A stretch of DNA of 64,000 nt from Rhizoctonia solani (lineage: Eukaryota > Basidiomycota > Agaricomycetes > Cantharellales > Ceratobasidiaceae). The translations under genes were made by a program, and so were the position numbers. Within the stretch, counting starts at the first letter, position 1. The number at the start of each line of letters is the position of its first letter. Shown one piece after another: positions 36,104 to 48,425 of this stretch. Below the pieces are notes generated by a model. It ran no database searches, was not told the DNA's origin, and was given only the letters and a program-made list of their open reading frames with translations. The stretch lies in NCBI RefSeq assembly GCF_016906535.1, contig NC_057371.1, positions 1,054,001-1,118,000 on the forward strand, given 5' to 3'.

Positions 36104-37612
36104 TCAGGCCGCCGGTATATTTTCAGCCAAAGCCCATGCCCCTGAGCAAAACACTCCTGCACATGCCTTGCATCGCGACTTGGATGCATAACAAGGCACA
36201 TGATCAAAAGCCGACATTGAGAACGCGACTAATTCTGTTGGGTTGCCTTCTCTAGGAACACCAACACGCACATGTAATGAGAATCGTGCATATATAGAGA
36301 CATCAAGCGCCTACCTCGCCACTTGAAGAGTATCTTGAACGAATTTATGGGACAATGGCCCCTCCCAACGGAACCGAGTTAACGAGCCTGTTTTAGATCC
36401 TTCTGGTGCCGAGTAACTTGAGATATAGGGGTTAACCTGGTTCGTAGAGCTGATTCTGCCAGATAGCATTTGTGAGATCCAGTCAATCGTTCAATGCAGG
36501 CGCTTACCTTGGGGAGCCGCTTGCACCAATCGTACACATGCCTATCCACTCGAACATTTCGGCCCATACCTCGTCTTCATCGTCCTCCGAAGGTAGCCCA
36601 GTAGGCACCAGCACATCCTTGAGGATCATAATTTCAGGTTCGGTATTCTTCACTCTATGTTCTAGTGTCGTCGTCGGTCGATCGGCTACTAGGAATCCAG
36701 TGTGTTCAACTTTGTGCCTGGCTGTGTGACCCTTTCCCACTCACCATTCATACCTTCAACAGTCCACACATCCCATTTCTTGTCCCACTTCTCAATTGCG
36801 TCCTTTGCATGAGAGTATAGCTTGGTTGTCTTATCTTTGAGATCAACTTGGATAACTGATATACGGCGCCCTCGTTAGCCCACAATGCACCTAAAATGGC
36901 AAGGCTCCACCTACTATATGCGCCACTCACATCCTTTCCGGTGATTCCCAGTGACTGATATACTTCTTTAGGTACTTTCAAGGTAAACATTCCTAAGCAA
37001 CCGGCTTAGTAAACCCACAAACCCCGGCAATCACAGTGCATCGCTGGTCATGCCGCTATCCGGACTTCCCGATCGACACATGGCCCAGACAACTCCCCCA
37101 AGTAGGAAGTTAGAACCCGGTCCCATCCTCTATTATTATATAACAGCAAATTGCGACGTAACCTCATCTCACCTAGTTGTCCATCGATGCACCACGCCTC
37201 TTCCTCGTCCTGAGCACTCATGGTCATGTCCGCACTAGGCAAAGACGGGCAATGGACCTCATCAAACTTTGTTCCCTCATGGCCGAGCCACAACGCCGAG
37301 TATACCCAGTACTTACTATATCCTAGCCTCTTCGGCCGTGTAGGAAGATAGAACGTCGACAAGCCGAACGCCCGATGTGATCGCGTACCTGGCGACCTGC
37401 GCGCCGAGTCGGGCTTCCTGGGCACTATGCGCTGGGATAATAATATCCAGCTTTGACATGACGGGGAAAGAAAAAAAGTCAGTACGTATACGTTACAGGA
37501 CGTAATAAAATGGGTTTACCCGTCGGGTGAACATCTTTGGCAATGGTATATCATCTGAATCTGAGCCTGTGTGAAGTTTGAGGGGCATCTTCGGCAGAGA
37601 CGGGACGTTCAT
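36104..37612 (-). CDS. RNase P/MRP protein subunit, Rpp40-like
   Basis: Rpp40 is a protein subunit of RNase P and RNase MRP, acting in tRNA and rRNA processing. Spliced exons give TLKVPKEVYQSLGITGKD, QVDLKDKTTKLYSHAKDAI with EKWDKKWDVWTVEG, then ILKDVLVPTGL, EDEVWAEMFEWIGMCTIGAS, PYISSYSAPEG, GSLTRFRWEGPLSHKFVQD and ELVAFSMSAFDHVP. The EWLG-like motif followed by a D/NPYISxYxxPE segment and a GF/EGPLS-type turn is the Rpp40 pattern. The N-terminal exons (MNVPSLPKMPLKLHTG; KLDIIIPAHSAQEARL) are divergent. The exact C-terminus (ENIPAA then stop) is uncertain. About eight exons. Confidence 0.58.
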
Positions 37613-37916
37613 TGCGTCGGCACGATTGGGTGAGCTGGGGATTGGGCCTGATTTGGATGTTGCAGCGAAATTTGAGTATGTGGTTGTTTAAAAAAAAGTT
37701 GAAAATCGTAATAGGGGGTGGGGTATTGAGGGTCGAAGCAAACTCCGAATGTATAGAATCATTCCAATTGTGATCAACGAGGGAATAGGACAATGTGGGG
37801 GATATGCGTGGCATGCTCGTCCCTCATGTACTATATACGTAATTTATTTCCTATTCTGGCCCTAGGTAAACCTCATAATCAGGCAACCATACATATACTG
37901 GATGACACCCTCAAAT
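37613..37916. other. Intergenic region
   Basis: Upstream of the RPP40-like gene and downstream of the lipase gene. An A8 tract lies near 37689. No gene was seen. Confidence 0.35.
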
Positions 37917-39397
37917 TTAAGAATGAAATAAAGAACCCGTAAGATACATAGCCACTTGCCCTGTTCTGGGCTTGAAACGTAGTATATTTGAGTTCATGTG
38001 TGATTTAACAGTGTCGCTCCCGATATAGACCCCATCATAAGGCCAGCGTGATCGTCAGTGTTGCCGTCGAAAATGTTAGGGACCGCACCGGTCGAACAAT
38101 CGACACTGGTGTTATCTTGTCCTATTCACAGCCACTGCGATCAGGGCGGTTGCACCTGGTTATAGATGTTTTCGATACTTACCGACGCAAGCATACCAGG
38201 AGCCGGCAGAAACTATATGTTTCTCGCCGCTTGAGTGAACATATCCGAGGAAACGGCCTGAAATGGCGGACCGGGTGAGTTCGGAGTCATGCCATGTAGA
38301 CGCCCAGTTGAAATCTCACCTGGGAGGATCGGGACGAGATCCTTTTCATTTGTCACATATGAAAAGTCCGTGATCTAAAAAGTGTATTAATCAGGCACAC
38401 GTATTCTTTACGAGTGAGCAAAGATCATACTTGTGAGTCAATTAGGTCTGCGAACGCTTGGTTCCCGACCTGTAATGTTTTTCATTTAGCCTGACGTTGT
38501 AAGAAAGTTGGGTTGGCAAATTTACCCTGGGGAGTCCAAATGTGACGGCTTTGATCGAAACGGTCGGAGGCAGATTGATCTAAAGTACAAAGCATCCAGT
38601 GTAGCTATTGCTCCACCTACAATAGGTACATTAGGGTCGAGCCGCTCACAAAAGGGATATATACGTACCAAGCGAGTGCCCTATAGCTAAGACCTTGGTC
38701 GCAGAATGAGCACTAAGAAGACTTTTAACACCGGCTAAAATCGTTGTGGCTGTGGCGCTTGGGCCTTCATAAACCCATCATGTACCTGAACCGCGTGATT
38801 GTAGAAGACAACTCGCCAAATAATGGAGCGCATACCTTGACTGAACTCGACACGCCTGGGAACAAAGATGAAGAAAGGTTGTCCCGAACTACCTCAGCAT
38901 CGGTCAGGAGCGACTCTCTGAAACAAGGGGGCATAAGCATAAATGGTGTTCAAATATTCTGTGTGCATATAGCTCACAGTTGAGCGGGGTTGGTCCCCTG
39001 GTGACCAACGACTACTGTAGCTGAGCAGGCCACCAACCAACGTACCCTATCGAAGGAAATAGACTAAGGGTATATTGATTTAATATTGCAATAAACTGAC
39101 TTACATTTAGGCACAGAATCACCATCTCCACCGGTTGCATAAGGAACGAAACCAGGCAAATTCTTGCATTGGGCTACATCAGCCAACGTTTCAATATGCA
39201 ATTCACACAGTGATGCATAGACTTACCGCAAGTCCAGGTATTCGCAGTGCTACAGTAGGCTGCAGAAGCCAGGCTAGCGTAAGGGGCATACGTAGAGATA
39301 GCCCAGCTGACATGATCGAAACAGTGGTGCTCCGATCCACCAAGGTCGGTGCGCCAATAGCAACACCGGCGAACAGTAAAACACTCAGAATAGCCAT
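37917..39397 (-). CDS. Secreted class 3 lipase / feruloyl esterase-like (frame broken)
   Basis: An alpha/beta hydrolase of the fungal lipase (class 3) family, probably exported: it has a signal peptide (MAILSVLLFAGVAIGAPTLV). Exons then give YAPYASLASAAYCSTANTW, CKNLPGFVPYATGGDGDSV, VVVGHQGTNP (oxyanion region), SSSLFPGVSSSVK, VLAIGHSLG (nucleophile elbow), NLPPTVSIKAVTFGLPR, VGNQAFADLIDSQ, SYVTNEKDLVPILPG (catalytic Asp region) and FLGYVHSSGEKHIV (His region). The whole catalytic triad context is therefore present. Three -1 frame breaks are needed, near 38753, 38580 and 38040. About eight short introns. The downstream part after DDHAG is tentative. Confidence 0.78.
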
Positions 39398-40510
39398 AAT
39401 AAAAAAAGAGTACTGTCTTCGGTTGTAGGTGCGTAAGCTGGATTGTGGCCCGGGGGAGAACAAGGGATACCTCCGTATACTAAACTTGTTTCACATTTTA
39501 TTCGAACATGTTTGCTGTTTAGACTGAGGTAAGGTGTTATTTTTGCAAACTTTCTGCTCGCATTGGTGAGAAAACGCAGTTTGTGCACAAGGTCGCGCGC
39601 GATGCGCGAACGGAGAATTCACTAGGTAAGATCATATGATCAGTAGCTTCATCCTTGTCGCACATGGGATCATGATGGCTCGCATGCAAAGCTACTAAAG
39701 ATAGACTCAAAGAATCAGGTTTACCATAAATAAATGCCGCCTTCGAGATCGGATATGGGGTTCCCTTCCGGTTAACGGTTATTTGACAAGATCACGCGCA
39801 ATGTGGGAGGCAGCTACGCTGCTGTGAATATTGTACGTTGACATTGTGTGCTAAACTGGAAGAAAGAACCTCTGATCCTATGTTTATCCCATCGTACCAG
39901 GTCGACCAGCTCAGTTGGATTTAAGGGTACCTCGCCCATGGCTAGCCTACTATTTTCTAGGTATTTAGGCAACCTAGCAGGTGGCAAGAAGGCAACGCCC
40001 ATCTGGTCTAGAATACAACAAAAAGAATAGGGAGCCACTGTACTTCTATTTTTCTCATTCCATTCTCAAGCTCAGGTTCAATCAGTCGCTTGGTGTTCTC
40101 CTACCGATCGCAACAAGCTTCGCAAAGAACATTCTTCAAAGGCTTCGGGTTCAATTTGGCGACGATTTATTAGATTCACACTTTATTAATCCGCAACACG
40201 ATAAAAATGCTTATACAGATAAATGGTACCACAATTAAATTGATACCACTCACCGCACTATATGCGTGTCATTGGAAGCCATGTCAGCTGTCAAATATTG
40301 GGTCCCATTTCCTGAATAAGTAATTTCATACCATTACTAATAGTTGAATGGTTATGGTAGCTGCAACGATAGATGGGGCACCCGTGGTTATGGTTCTGTG
40401 TTCGGGTCAATATTATCTCTTGCAGCACTCGATAAAGTCAAAAGCAGCTTCCATAACAAGAATAAGCCAGAATTTTTACAAGTGTGTTAAAGGTCTAGTA
40501 CTGGAGACCA
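39398..40510. other. Intergenic region
   Basis: About 1.1 kb between the lipase promoter and the 3' end of the NmrA-like gene. Overlapping ORFs at 39814-40238 on both strands have no motif. Nothing was recognised. Confidence 0.4.
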
Positions 40511-41792
40511 TTAAGTATACGTAGTATTACCCATGAATAGCCCCCACAAAGTTATTCCGTGCTGTTTGGCGCCCTTATCAGGAGGATCATTCCAATTTCG
40601 AGCCCATTCCTCAAAACTAGTAAGCTTCAAGTAGCTCGCGGCTTCCTGTAGATTTGCGTCAAATCCTCTAGGATCCATTCTCCTCATCCTATCAGCTTGA
40701 ATGAACTCCTCGATTCTACCAAGTATACTGTCAACTATGGCCTGAAAGCGAACTGGAGGTTGGCCTACATATCATGAACAGCAGGACTTATCCGACGCAT
40801 AGTGGATATCAGGATCCATGGTATACTTGGCATTTCGTGTCCCGTAGCTCGAATAAAAGCTTGGTTAAGCTCTTTTGGGGTAAGACTGTCTCCAGCAATA
40901 TCGATAGTTTTATGTTCAAACTTTGTTGGGTTCTAATCAGCAATTTGTAATAGTTGTTAGCTAGCATCTATGCGTACGTTTACAATGGTTATAGCTGTGT
41001 ACTTACGTCGAACACGACTCGAGCAAGCCGACCAATATCGTCTACGGCCTGCAAGCGTGTAGCCAGCTTCAGTATATCGCAAATTGTAGGTTGGCATAAC
41101 AATGATCTACCGTGAATTGAATTTTACATTCGACCGGAAGGCAATGCTGAAATGTTGCATGGTCATTCGACCAATGATTCCTGGATTTAAGTTTTCCATG
41201 AAAGCTCCGGGGCGAATAATTCTGAGACCTCTACTAGAAATCAACATTGGATGGACTAAAAGGAAATACTTACGTCCAGGGAAAGTTCAAATTGGATATG
41301 TGTTTCTCGAGGACCATTTTACAGTGGCGGTCCAGTCCAGGTGGAGGCGGGTTATTATCCATAAGGGGGGTATAACAGATGAGTAGATGTACGACTGGAC
41401 CTGAAACTCCTGAGCAACAATGGCGATATTCTTCGAGCGTAATAGCATGATTAGCAGAGTGATACAATGAGCTCTACCTGACCCACTTTGCCTTGTTTTT
41501 GTTCTCCATCCGCACTCACGCCAAGTCCAGGAAAAGCTAGCGCCACAAACACCCCCCAAATCTCACCCGTAGTTGAAGACCTGGCGTTCTTGAATATACT
41601 TCTGAGTTGTTGAATATCGTTTAGATCAGCAGAAACGAGTTTGACATTTCTGAAGGACGTCAGTTGTTGCGCTTTGGGCGAATTGGGGTTTCGCGTTAAG
41701 GCCAAGCATAGATACTCGTTGGACTCGGCCAACGCATGGATGACCGCATAACCCTGTTGCCCGGTAGCACCGACGACTAAGACGACCTTCAT
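40511..41792 (-). CDS. NmrA-like NAD(P)-binding protein
   Basis: Exon 1 gives a Rossmann nucleotide-binding start, MKVVLVVGATGQQGYAVIHAL (motif GATGQQG), then LALTRNPNS and LVSADLND, typical of NmrA/HSCARG atypical short-chain dehydrogenases that sense NAD(P) redox state. Later exons encode QVQSYIYSSV, SRGLRIIRPGAFMENLNPG, FDNPTKFEHKTIDIAGD (from about 40910) and a C-terminal FEEWARNWNDPPDKGAKQ, ending LWGLFMG near the TAA at 40511-40513. Introns are frequent and some exon limits (40740-41100) are uncertain. Whether it is an enzyme or a regulator cannot be told. Confidence 0.76.
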
Positions 41793-42714
41793 GATTGACA
41801 AGAGAGCAAGGCATAAAACATGCACCAGCGCGCAGTCTTTATAACTTAAAATCCGCCAGAGGCCGGAGCAGTGACTTCCGTTCAGTTGGCTCCACGTTGT
41901 ACTTGCGCCTCGCGCAGGAGCTTGCGAAGAACCTCCGCAGAGATCAATAGCAGACTATTTTGGTTCTTGAAACGCCATATGACGAGTGTGTATTATGCAA
42001 CAGGTAAGCATGTTTATGTCAATGCATTCAATCGAGAGTTCGGAGCCCGTTCTATGGGGCGCACGATCTTCTCAGAGCCTAATATATATTAGCCCTCAGC
42101 GCCCTCGCATAAGAATGAAATTGCTCGCGGTACAACTAACATCAGGATGAGAGCCAAGTATATTCAGTGGAAAGATAGAGTAAACTATTACAGCACCATA
42201 CGACGATGGTACGCATACAAGAACCTGACTTAATGGCACATCTGTTACCATGCGCTGACTATTTAGATAAGAGCACAATGCTATTTATAGTTCCGAACCC
42301 CACTCCAGAAATGGCTTAAGTTGGACCAAAGGCTGTCACGAAACCAGACTCGAAGGCTGGATTCTACCGGCTTCGGGCTTGTCTGAGAAGATACTGAATA
42401 ATCTTAGCGAATGGAAATGCTTGCCACTTTATCTCTTTTTAAAGGTACCTGGCAGCTCAGGGAAAGGAAAGCTCAACGGGTTCCAACTTCACTGTATTGT
42501 CCCTGTGAACGGCTGCCGATGTCTTGCGTGGTTTCCTCGAAGGGTGAGATTCCGACCCGGAGTTGACCTGGATTGCTTGAGCTCGTGGCGGTATGAGGCG
42601 GACTTCAGTGATTGATCGTGGCATACGCTCCCTAGGATCGCGATCTTTTCCCTTATCGTTTGAAGGTCTTGCCCAAGCAGGGAGAATGGCTGGCTCGATG
42701 GAAGCTGGGATGGT
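41793..42714. other. Intergenic region
   Basis: About 920 bp between the NmrA-like gene and the zinc-finger/SIM gene. Short ORFs only, with no motifs. Nothing was recognised. Confidence 0.4.
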
Positions 42715-43768
42715 TTAATAAGATAGTATCTTGATCGGGTAAGTGCACGCACCTATACGCTCTCGCTTCTCAGTTCTCCAGCCAACAGCTTTGAGTCCTC
42801 TCAGCCCAAGACTCTGAACAATTTTATCAGTGATAATTGCATCCTGCATCTTTTGTCCAAGTGGAGTGCGACCTCCTGCACGTAATGCGGGAGGCAAAGA
42901 TAGACTAGGACGGAGAACACTGTTGGTAGGTGGAAAGCGGCGTTCCGGCTTATCAACCTGCTTGGCGAAAACTGGGAACTCGGGAGGCGGAGGGGTGGGT
43001 GGGCGCTCCTCCAGACTTAGGTCGTTTATATCAAACATCGGTACATCTTGAAGAATCACAGCTGGCGATTCGATGGGGGGTTCAGGTTCAGGATCTGTAG
43101 CCAGCTGAAGAGGGGACTGGTGAGCCGAAGACAAGATCTCGATCACGTCGTCGTCGTCATCCAGGACTATAACTTCGGGGGAAGTCCCGCGGCTAACTGA
43201 CTCTCTAGAAGCAGCCTGTGGTTGCGGTGCAGGGGTCAGTCGAGGGGAGTGCTCGGGGCGAGTTGACAACAAAAGAGGAGCCGATGCCTGTCTGGCAGGA
43301 AGGCCAGTCGGGGCTGGGTGCACCACTTCAACGACATCATCTTCAAGAGTGAGGTCAATTTCTGTGATCAAAATATGCTGGAGTGAGATCTGGTATTGAA
43401 GCCGTTTGGTAGGTATTAGCTTACGAATGCGGCGATTCTCCCTCCCTTCAGGTCCTATTCCCCGACATTGACGACATTTCCAATCTCTCCAACCCCTCCC
43501 GAGACCACTCGGATCTTTGCTATTCCTCCACATGATTTCGTTCTGCGGTACTCGGGTATAAAGGCAGCCTACCTCAATAGAGTCAACAACAATCCCAGGC
43601 TACAGTATCCAGCAAACCACACATACCATTGTGCCAAAAACGTTTACAAATGCTACACTGAACAAAAAACAAGTCCAAGTTCTTGTCACACTTGCCGCAT
43701 GTTGAGCATGGGTATTCTCCTTTCTTCGAGATCTGGGTCGCCTTGATTCCAACTCTAGATATCATCAC
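42715..43768 (-). CDS. PHD-like zinc-finger protein with SUMO-interaction-type motifs
   Basis: Exon 1 encodes CSTCGKC and VQCSICKRFWHNG. Splicing near 43630-43569 joins CLYTRVPQNEIMW and then DWKCRQCRG. The Cys/His spacing is that of a C4HC3 PHD-type finger. The following region contains hydrophobic-acidic patches typical of SUMO-interaction motifs: EIDLTLEDDVVEVV and EVIVLDDDDDVIEIL. The C-terminal part is Pro-rich with FDINDLSLEERP, and ends RTPLGQKMQDAIITDKIVQS and GLRGLKAVGWRTEKRERIG. The role may be chromatin- or SUMO-linked; that is inference from motifs. The start at 43768 is the first available ATG, and an upstream exon cannot be excluded. Confidence 0.6.
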
Positions 43769-44044
43769 AGTACCACCTTATGGTGTTTCTACTTTAAATA
43801 ATGCAGTCGGTGCGAAGCCCACCCAGGTACCCCAGTATTCAGGTCGAAAAATCAAGAAAACATCCAGATCCCCCAGCGTGTGCCGGGATGCCCATCAAGG
43901 TCAGAAGGAAACACTGAGGTGATCTTCTGGCAATCACGTGCTTGAATTAATCAATGGATTCAAATAGCTATAGAAACATTAAATGAGACACTACTGGGAA
44001 CAAAGCGTACAACACAAATATAATAAATCCAATATGGAAGGTCA

Positions 44045-45701
44045 TCACGCAAGCGGAACACGAGCATACGCGCGGCGGTACTTGCTGTCGATGTGTTCCA
44101 AGTAGTAGCTGCCCGGCCACAAGTTGTCGAGCGAGCCCTCGGGGGTGTAGTCCACAGCGTTGTGGTTTTTCTCTCGGAGCTGCAACAGAAATATTAGCTT
44201 GGGCCGAGAGACATGACAAAAAATAATCTACGTACTGCCATCGCCGAGACGTACTCCTCTACTGGGACGACCTTCATTGCCTTCAAGCGAGCAAGTAGGT
44301 CCATCTTCTCAGCAATCTCCTGGGGCGATTCCTTGATGCGAATTGAGTAGAAGGAAGCCGCACATCCAGATCCATATGCAAACATGGAAATGCGTTTGCC
44401 GACGAGATCATTTGAGGGAACAGAGCTTAACAAGCTGGCAAGACCACCGTAGAGCGAGCCTGTGTACATGTTACCGCAGCGTTTGGCACAGGCCATGGTA
44501 GGCGCGACCGATGCAGCATAAAGAGGCTTCGCAAGAGCCACGAAAGTTTTTTCGATGTTCTTATCAGTGAGCGATTTCTCGTAAGGAGTGGCGCGAAGGG
44601 CCTCCGCTTCTGGGACATTGGCAAATGCCGATTTTGAGGGGTTGGACAAGAAGTCATTGAAGAGCTAAAGGATTCGTTTAGATTGGGTCTTGAGCAATCT
44701 GGCAGACAAAATCTTACCAAACGAGCATGTCCTTTTTGAACCAGCTTGCCGTAAGGGGAGTGGAAGACAGAGTAGTCAAACTCCTCCAAAGAGATGGCTG
44801 ACTTGGGGTCTTCGGCTTGGGGTTTGCTTGCACGAGCAGTCTTTTCGCGGTAGCGAGAATAGCTGTTATCAAGTGCGCTCAAATAGGTGGTAATTGACTT
44901 GGGACCGTCAACCTCAGGGTATTCAGAAGACAGGTTGGGCTTGTAAAAGTCGTAGGTGTTGGCCATGTGAGTACCGTGAATGGCTAATGAATGACGGTTA
45001 GAAACCAAAAATAGTGAGAAGGGCAAGTGTAACTCACGCTCAAAGACAATAGGCGCGTTGGGCCCGATGAGCATGGCGCAGGCACCAGCTCCACCAACGG
45101 GACGAGCACCGCCCTCGGCGTAAATAGCGATATCGCCTGCGAAGACGATCGCGTTGCGGCCGTCCCAAGAACGCGACTCGATCCAGTTGATAGCATTGAA
45201 AAGAGCCGCTGTGGAGCCATAGCACGCGTTCTTGGAGTCGATGCCCTCGATATCGAAGTTTCCAGACTCAGCAAACAAATCCATAAGGACAGTCTTGACC
45301 GACTTGGACTTGTCAATAATGGTCTCGGTGCCGACATCGATACGACCAATAGATTTGGGGTCAATTTTGTATTTTTCGAGGAGCGAAGAGACAGCTGTGG
45401 ACAAATGAGATGCGTACAAAGTAAAGTGGTCAACTACATACCAGTCAACGCAAACGAGTTGATATCTTCTCGGTCATCGGTGCAGGCCATGTATTCTTGC
45501 CCGAGACCAATAGTGTATTTGCCCTGGGCGACGCCATCGAAAACTTCAAGGTCGACTTCGGAGATACACTATCGATCCAAAATGAGCAAGCGCAATGAAA
45601 AACGCGACTAATTGACTTACCCTCTTAGGGAAATACATCTCCATCGCGAGAATACCGACATCGGTAGGACGAGCAGTCTCAGAGGTAAAGTTAATGACCA
45701 T
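44045..45701 (-). CDS. ERG13: Hydroxymethylglutaryl-CoA synthase
   Basis: Condenses acetyl-CoA with acetoacetyl-CoA to HMG-CoA, the second step of the mevalonate/ergosterol pathway. Signatures in order: [52 protein letters not shown], the catalytic cysteine in [45 protein letters not shown], the catalytic His in [31 protein letters not shown] and [14 protein letters not shown]. The C-terminus is [15 protein letters not shown]. Five introns. Start ATG 45701 ([15 protein letters not shown]), stop TGA 44045-44047. Complete and intact, with no frame breaks. Confidence 0.96.
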
Positions 45702-46620
45702 GTCTGCAAATTAAAACAAGGGAGGTAGCGGATGGAGGAAGGAAGGAGAACTGACTAGCGTCGGGACTCGTTCGCGAGTATTTATATGCGCTGGGGAACG
45801 TAAAAAAACAGCAAATGGGACAACACGCGCTCGTACGATCGAAACGCGTACCCCGGACACCGCTCCCGGAATTCCGAATTCGTCAGCTTCCCCAAAGTTT
45901 CTCGTCGGAATCCCAACGACATGTGTCTCACTAATTGCCGTATATGCGGTGCGCAAAGCATTTGACACTTACTTAGTAGACCACCGTTATCAGTCGCGCG
46001 CTTGTCTCGGACCAATAGCGGGCGGTTAATAAGCATAGAACAACCTCAACAATAGGTTGTTCCAGCAAGGGCACCATGCCGGATTGCGCATCCTGCTCTT
46101 CAAAAGAACTATTGATTGTTTTCAACCCCCAAAGAGGTCTCGTATTACTGTCGGCGGACCGTCAACCGGACGAGCGGGAGGAGCAAGATACTATTGAGCG
46201 GCCTTATCGGGTCCTGACATCATACCTGAGCCTGTTATTATCGAAAGATTATCGTGCCACTCGGTCCAGTAAATCCGCTCTCCTGGCGCACAATAACTGG
46301 CGCTCGGTTGGTCTTCCATTGAGAGGAGCGCACAGTAAAATGTCTAGAAAAAAAATGACCCAGTCGTCTGGTAAATCAAACGCGCATCCTTAATGGTGTT
46401 TGGGGGTAACACGAAGAAAACAAGATCTTATAGATAACGAATCTAATCAGATTATCTGGACCAGCCGAGCACAGTGGTGGTGGTGCAAAAGAACACGAAT
46501 TTACAGAGGATTGGACCCAAGCGGGCGATGTCGGAGACGATTGCGTGAGAGACGTTCGAAAGCATGTGGTATACAACAAAAAATTACGCGGCAGAGGAAA
46601 GTATGGAAGATGGCGAATGT
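45702..46620. other. Intergenic region, ERG13 promoter
   Basis: About 920 bp between ERG13 and the She3-like gene. I found no clear sterol-regulatory element. The plus ORF 46076-46393 (105 codons) has no domain and is unsupported. Confidence 0.4.
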
Positions 46621-48425
46621 TTACTGGCCTGATTCTTCGAGAGTGGGCCCTGCCTTGATTAAGCGCTGAAGGCGAGCCAGCTCGTCCGCCACGTCTCTGC
46701 GAGCATGTTAAAGTAGAGTATAGCTAACGGGACAGCGACACTTACCTTGCTGTTCGGTCAGCGGAATCACAATCTCTAGCAGACTTTTCAACCGTCGCTA
46801 GTGCCGCGGCCAACTCTGACCTAAACTGCTTCGTAAATTCGTCCTGCACAGCTCGGTATTCTGCATGTAACTTGTCCATGTTCTCTCGCTCCACCCTGAA
46901 TCACATGTCATGATGAACAAGCGTAAACGACCAAGTGGTAAATAAAAACTCTTACTTCTGGTCCTCAAGCAGTTTTAGCAGCATGATCTGCTTGGACAAA
47001 GCCTCCTGGGCCTCATTCTGCGAACCCCTCATTTGATCCCGTAGAGTTTCGACCTCCTTGCGCCAGCCCTCACGCATGGTCGACAGTGTATCCCTTAACT
47101 GGACATACTCTCGCTCGCTACGCTGAGCCACTACCTTGGCTTGAGAAAGAGTTGTGTGCATTTCTTTCATGGATTTTTTGGACGCAGAAGTCTCATCCTT
47201 CAGCTGAGCTTTGAGAGCCTGTACCTCAGCTTCTGCCTTGCGCGCTCGATCAGCAGTCTATAGGGTAACCGTACTGTCAGCTTTGAAATCACGGGCAAAT
47301 GATAATTACCTGCCTCTTGTAGCAACCGTTCCTTACGTGCGACAACGTTGTTAAGACTTTCATTTTCAATTCTCAGGCGTTCGCGTCCGTCCTTCAAATC
47401 CTCTGTTTGACGGGTCAACTAATAATGATGAAACGCCAGACGATAACGTCAATGATAAATGAAGCCCGATCAAAGAGAAAAATCAACGGGACATACCTGT
47501 GCAATCGTGCGTTGCGAGGAACGTAATTGAGACTTGGTATTTTCAAGCACACTCTTGACTTGTAGGGTATGTGCTTGGAGATCTGCCAGGACTTTGGTTG
47601 TCCCACCCCCAACTAGCGAGCGCCGATAGCCTGCAGAAGGGGATGTGGGGGTTGATGTGGCACCCGAAGTGCTGGGAAGCGGCGAGAGCAAACTGGATGA
47701 ACGAAATGACGCATCGCCATGAAGGCTGGCATCTCCAACGGGCGTAGTTGGCGATGGTGCGCGCTGCTGCTGGCGCTGGCCATCATCGGCAAGTGTACGT
47801 GCATGGCCAACGGACGAAACAGGGATTCCTGAAGCGAAATTCACCCATTCATTTAGTATTCAGTCGGAGTCTGGACCATGTCATGAGACTTACGCGACAA
47901 GGTTCGTGTTGGCGAGAGTGAACGTGGCCCCCCGTGAGTGGGACTAACAGGACTGAATCCCATAGGAACACCTTCTGGGATAGCGCCAGCATCCAGGCTG
48001 GTGTTTCCGTGTCCAGTGCCGTTAAGCGCCGGCGAACTTGTACGGCGGCCGGGGGTCGTTACACGGACTGGTATCATGGAGTCTCCAGCAATGGTGGCCG
48101 TTAGTTTGTCAAAAGAGGAGCTCCTGCGTGTCTTGTTAACAGGTGTGCTCATTGCAGAGTCTGGAGAAAAGGGAATGGGTATGGGAGCAGATGGAGTCAA
48201 GGGTGAGCGCTGGGGAGTCGATGGGCGGGGAACGGGAATCAGCGATGCGCGCTTCAAGGGAGACCTCCCAGCTAGGTTTAGAATCCAAATTAACTCAGGA
48301 TAAAGCAGAATTATGACAAGCGCAAGAAACACACTCGACTCGATGCTCCCCGCAGGGCTTGGGGCTCGGTATGACGATTGCGACGATGGCCGAGACATCG
48401 TTTTCGGAACAGCCACAGACGCCAT
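46621..48425 (-). CDS. She3-like coiled-coil protein
   Basis: A basic, Ser/Pro-rich N-terminal third (SPLKRASLIPVPRPS, RRSSSFDKLTATI) is followed by a long coiled coil spread over several exons: VLADLQAHTLQVKSVLENTK, QLRSSQRTIAQLTRQTEDLK, RERLRIENESLNNVVARKER, AEAEVQALKAQLKDE, SEREYVQLRDTLSTMREGW and ELAAALATVEKSARD. The pattern matches proteins annotated as SWI5-dependent HO expression protein 3 (She3) in other basidiomycetes. In yeast, She3 links She2-bound mRNA to the myosin Myo4. Whether that role holds here is inference. The stop is TAA 46621-46623 after EESGQ. Confidence 0.66.

Noticed and set aside
37917..45701. Possible metabolic cluster of lipase, NmrA-like and HMG-CoA synthase
   Set aside because: ERG13 is a housekeeping gene, no terpene synthase, P450 or polyketide synthase is nearby, and an RNase P subunit and a zinc-finger gene are interspersed.
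46076..46393. 105-codon plus-strand ORF upstream of ERG13
   Set aside because: No homology was recognised and its neighbours are minus-strand genes. Probably chance.
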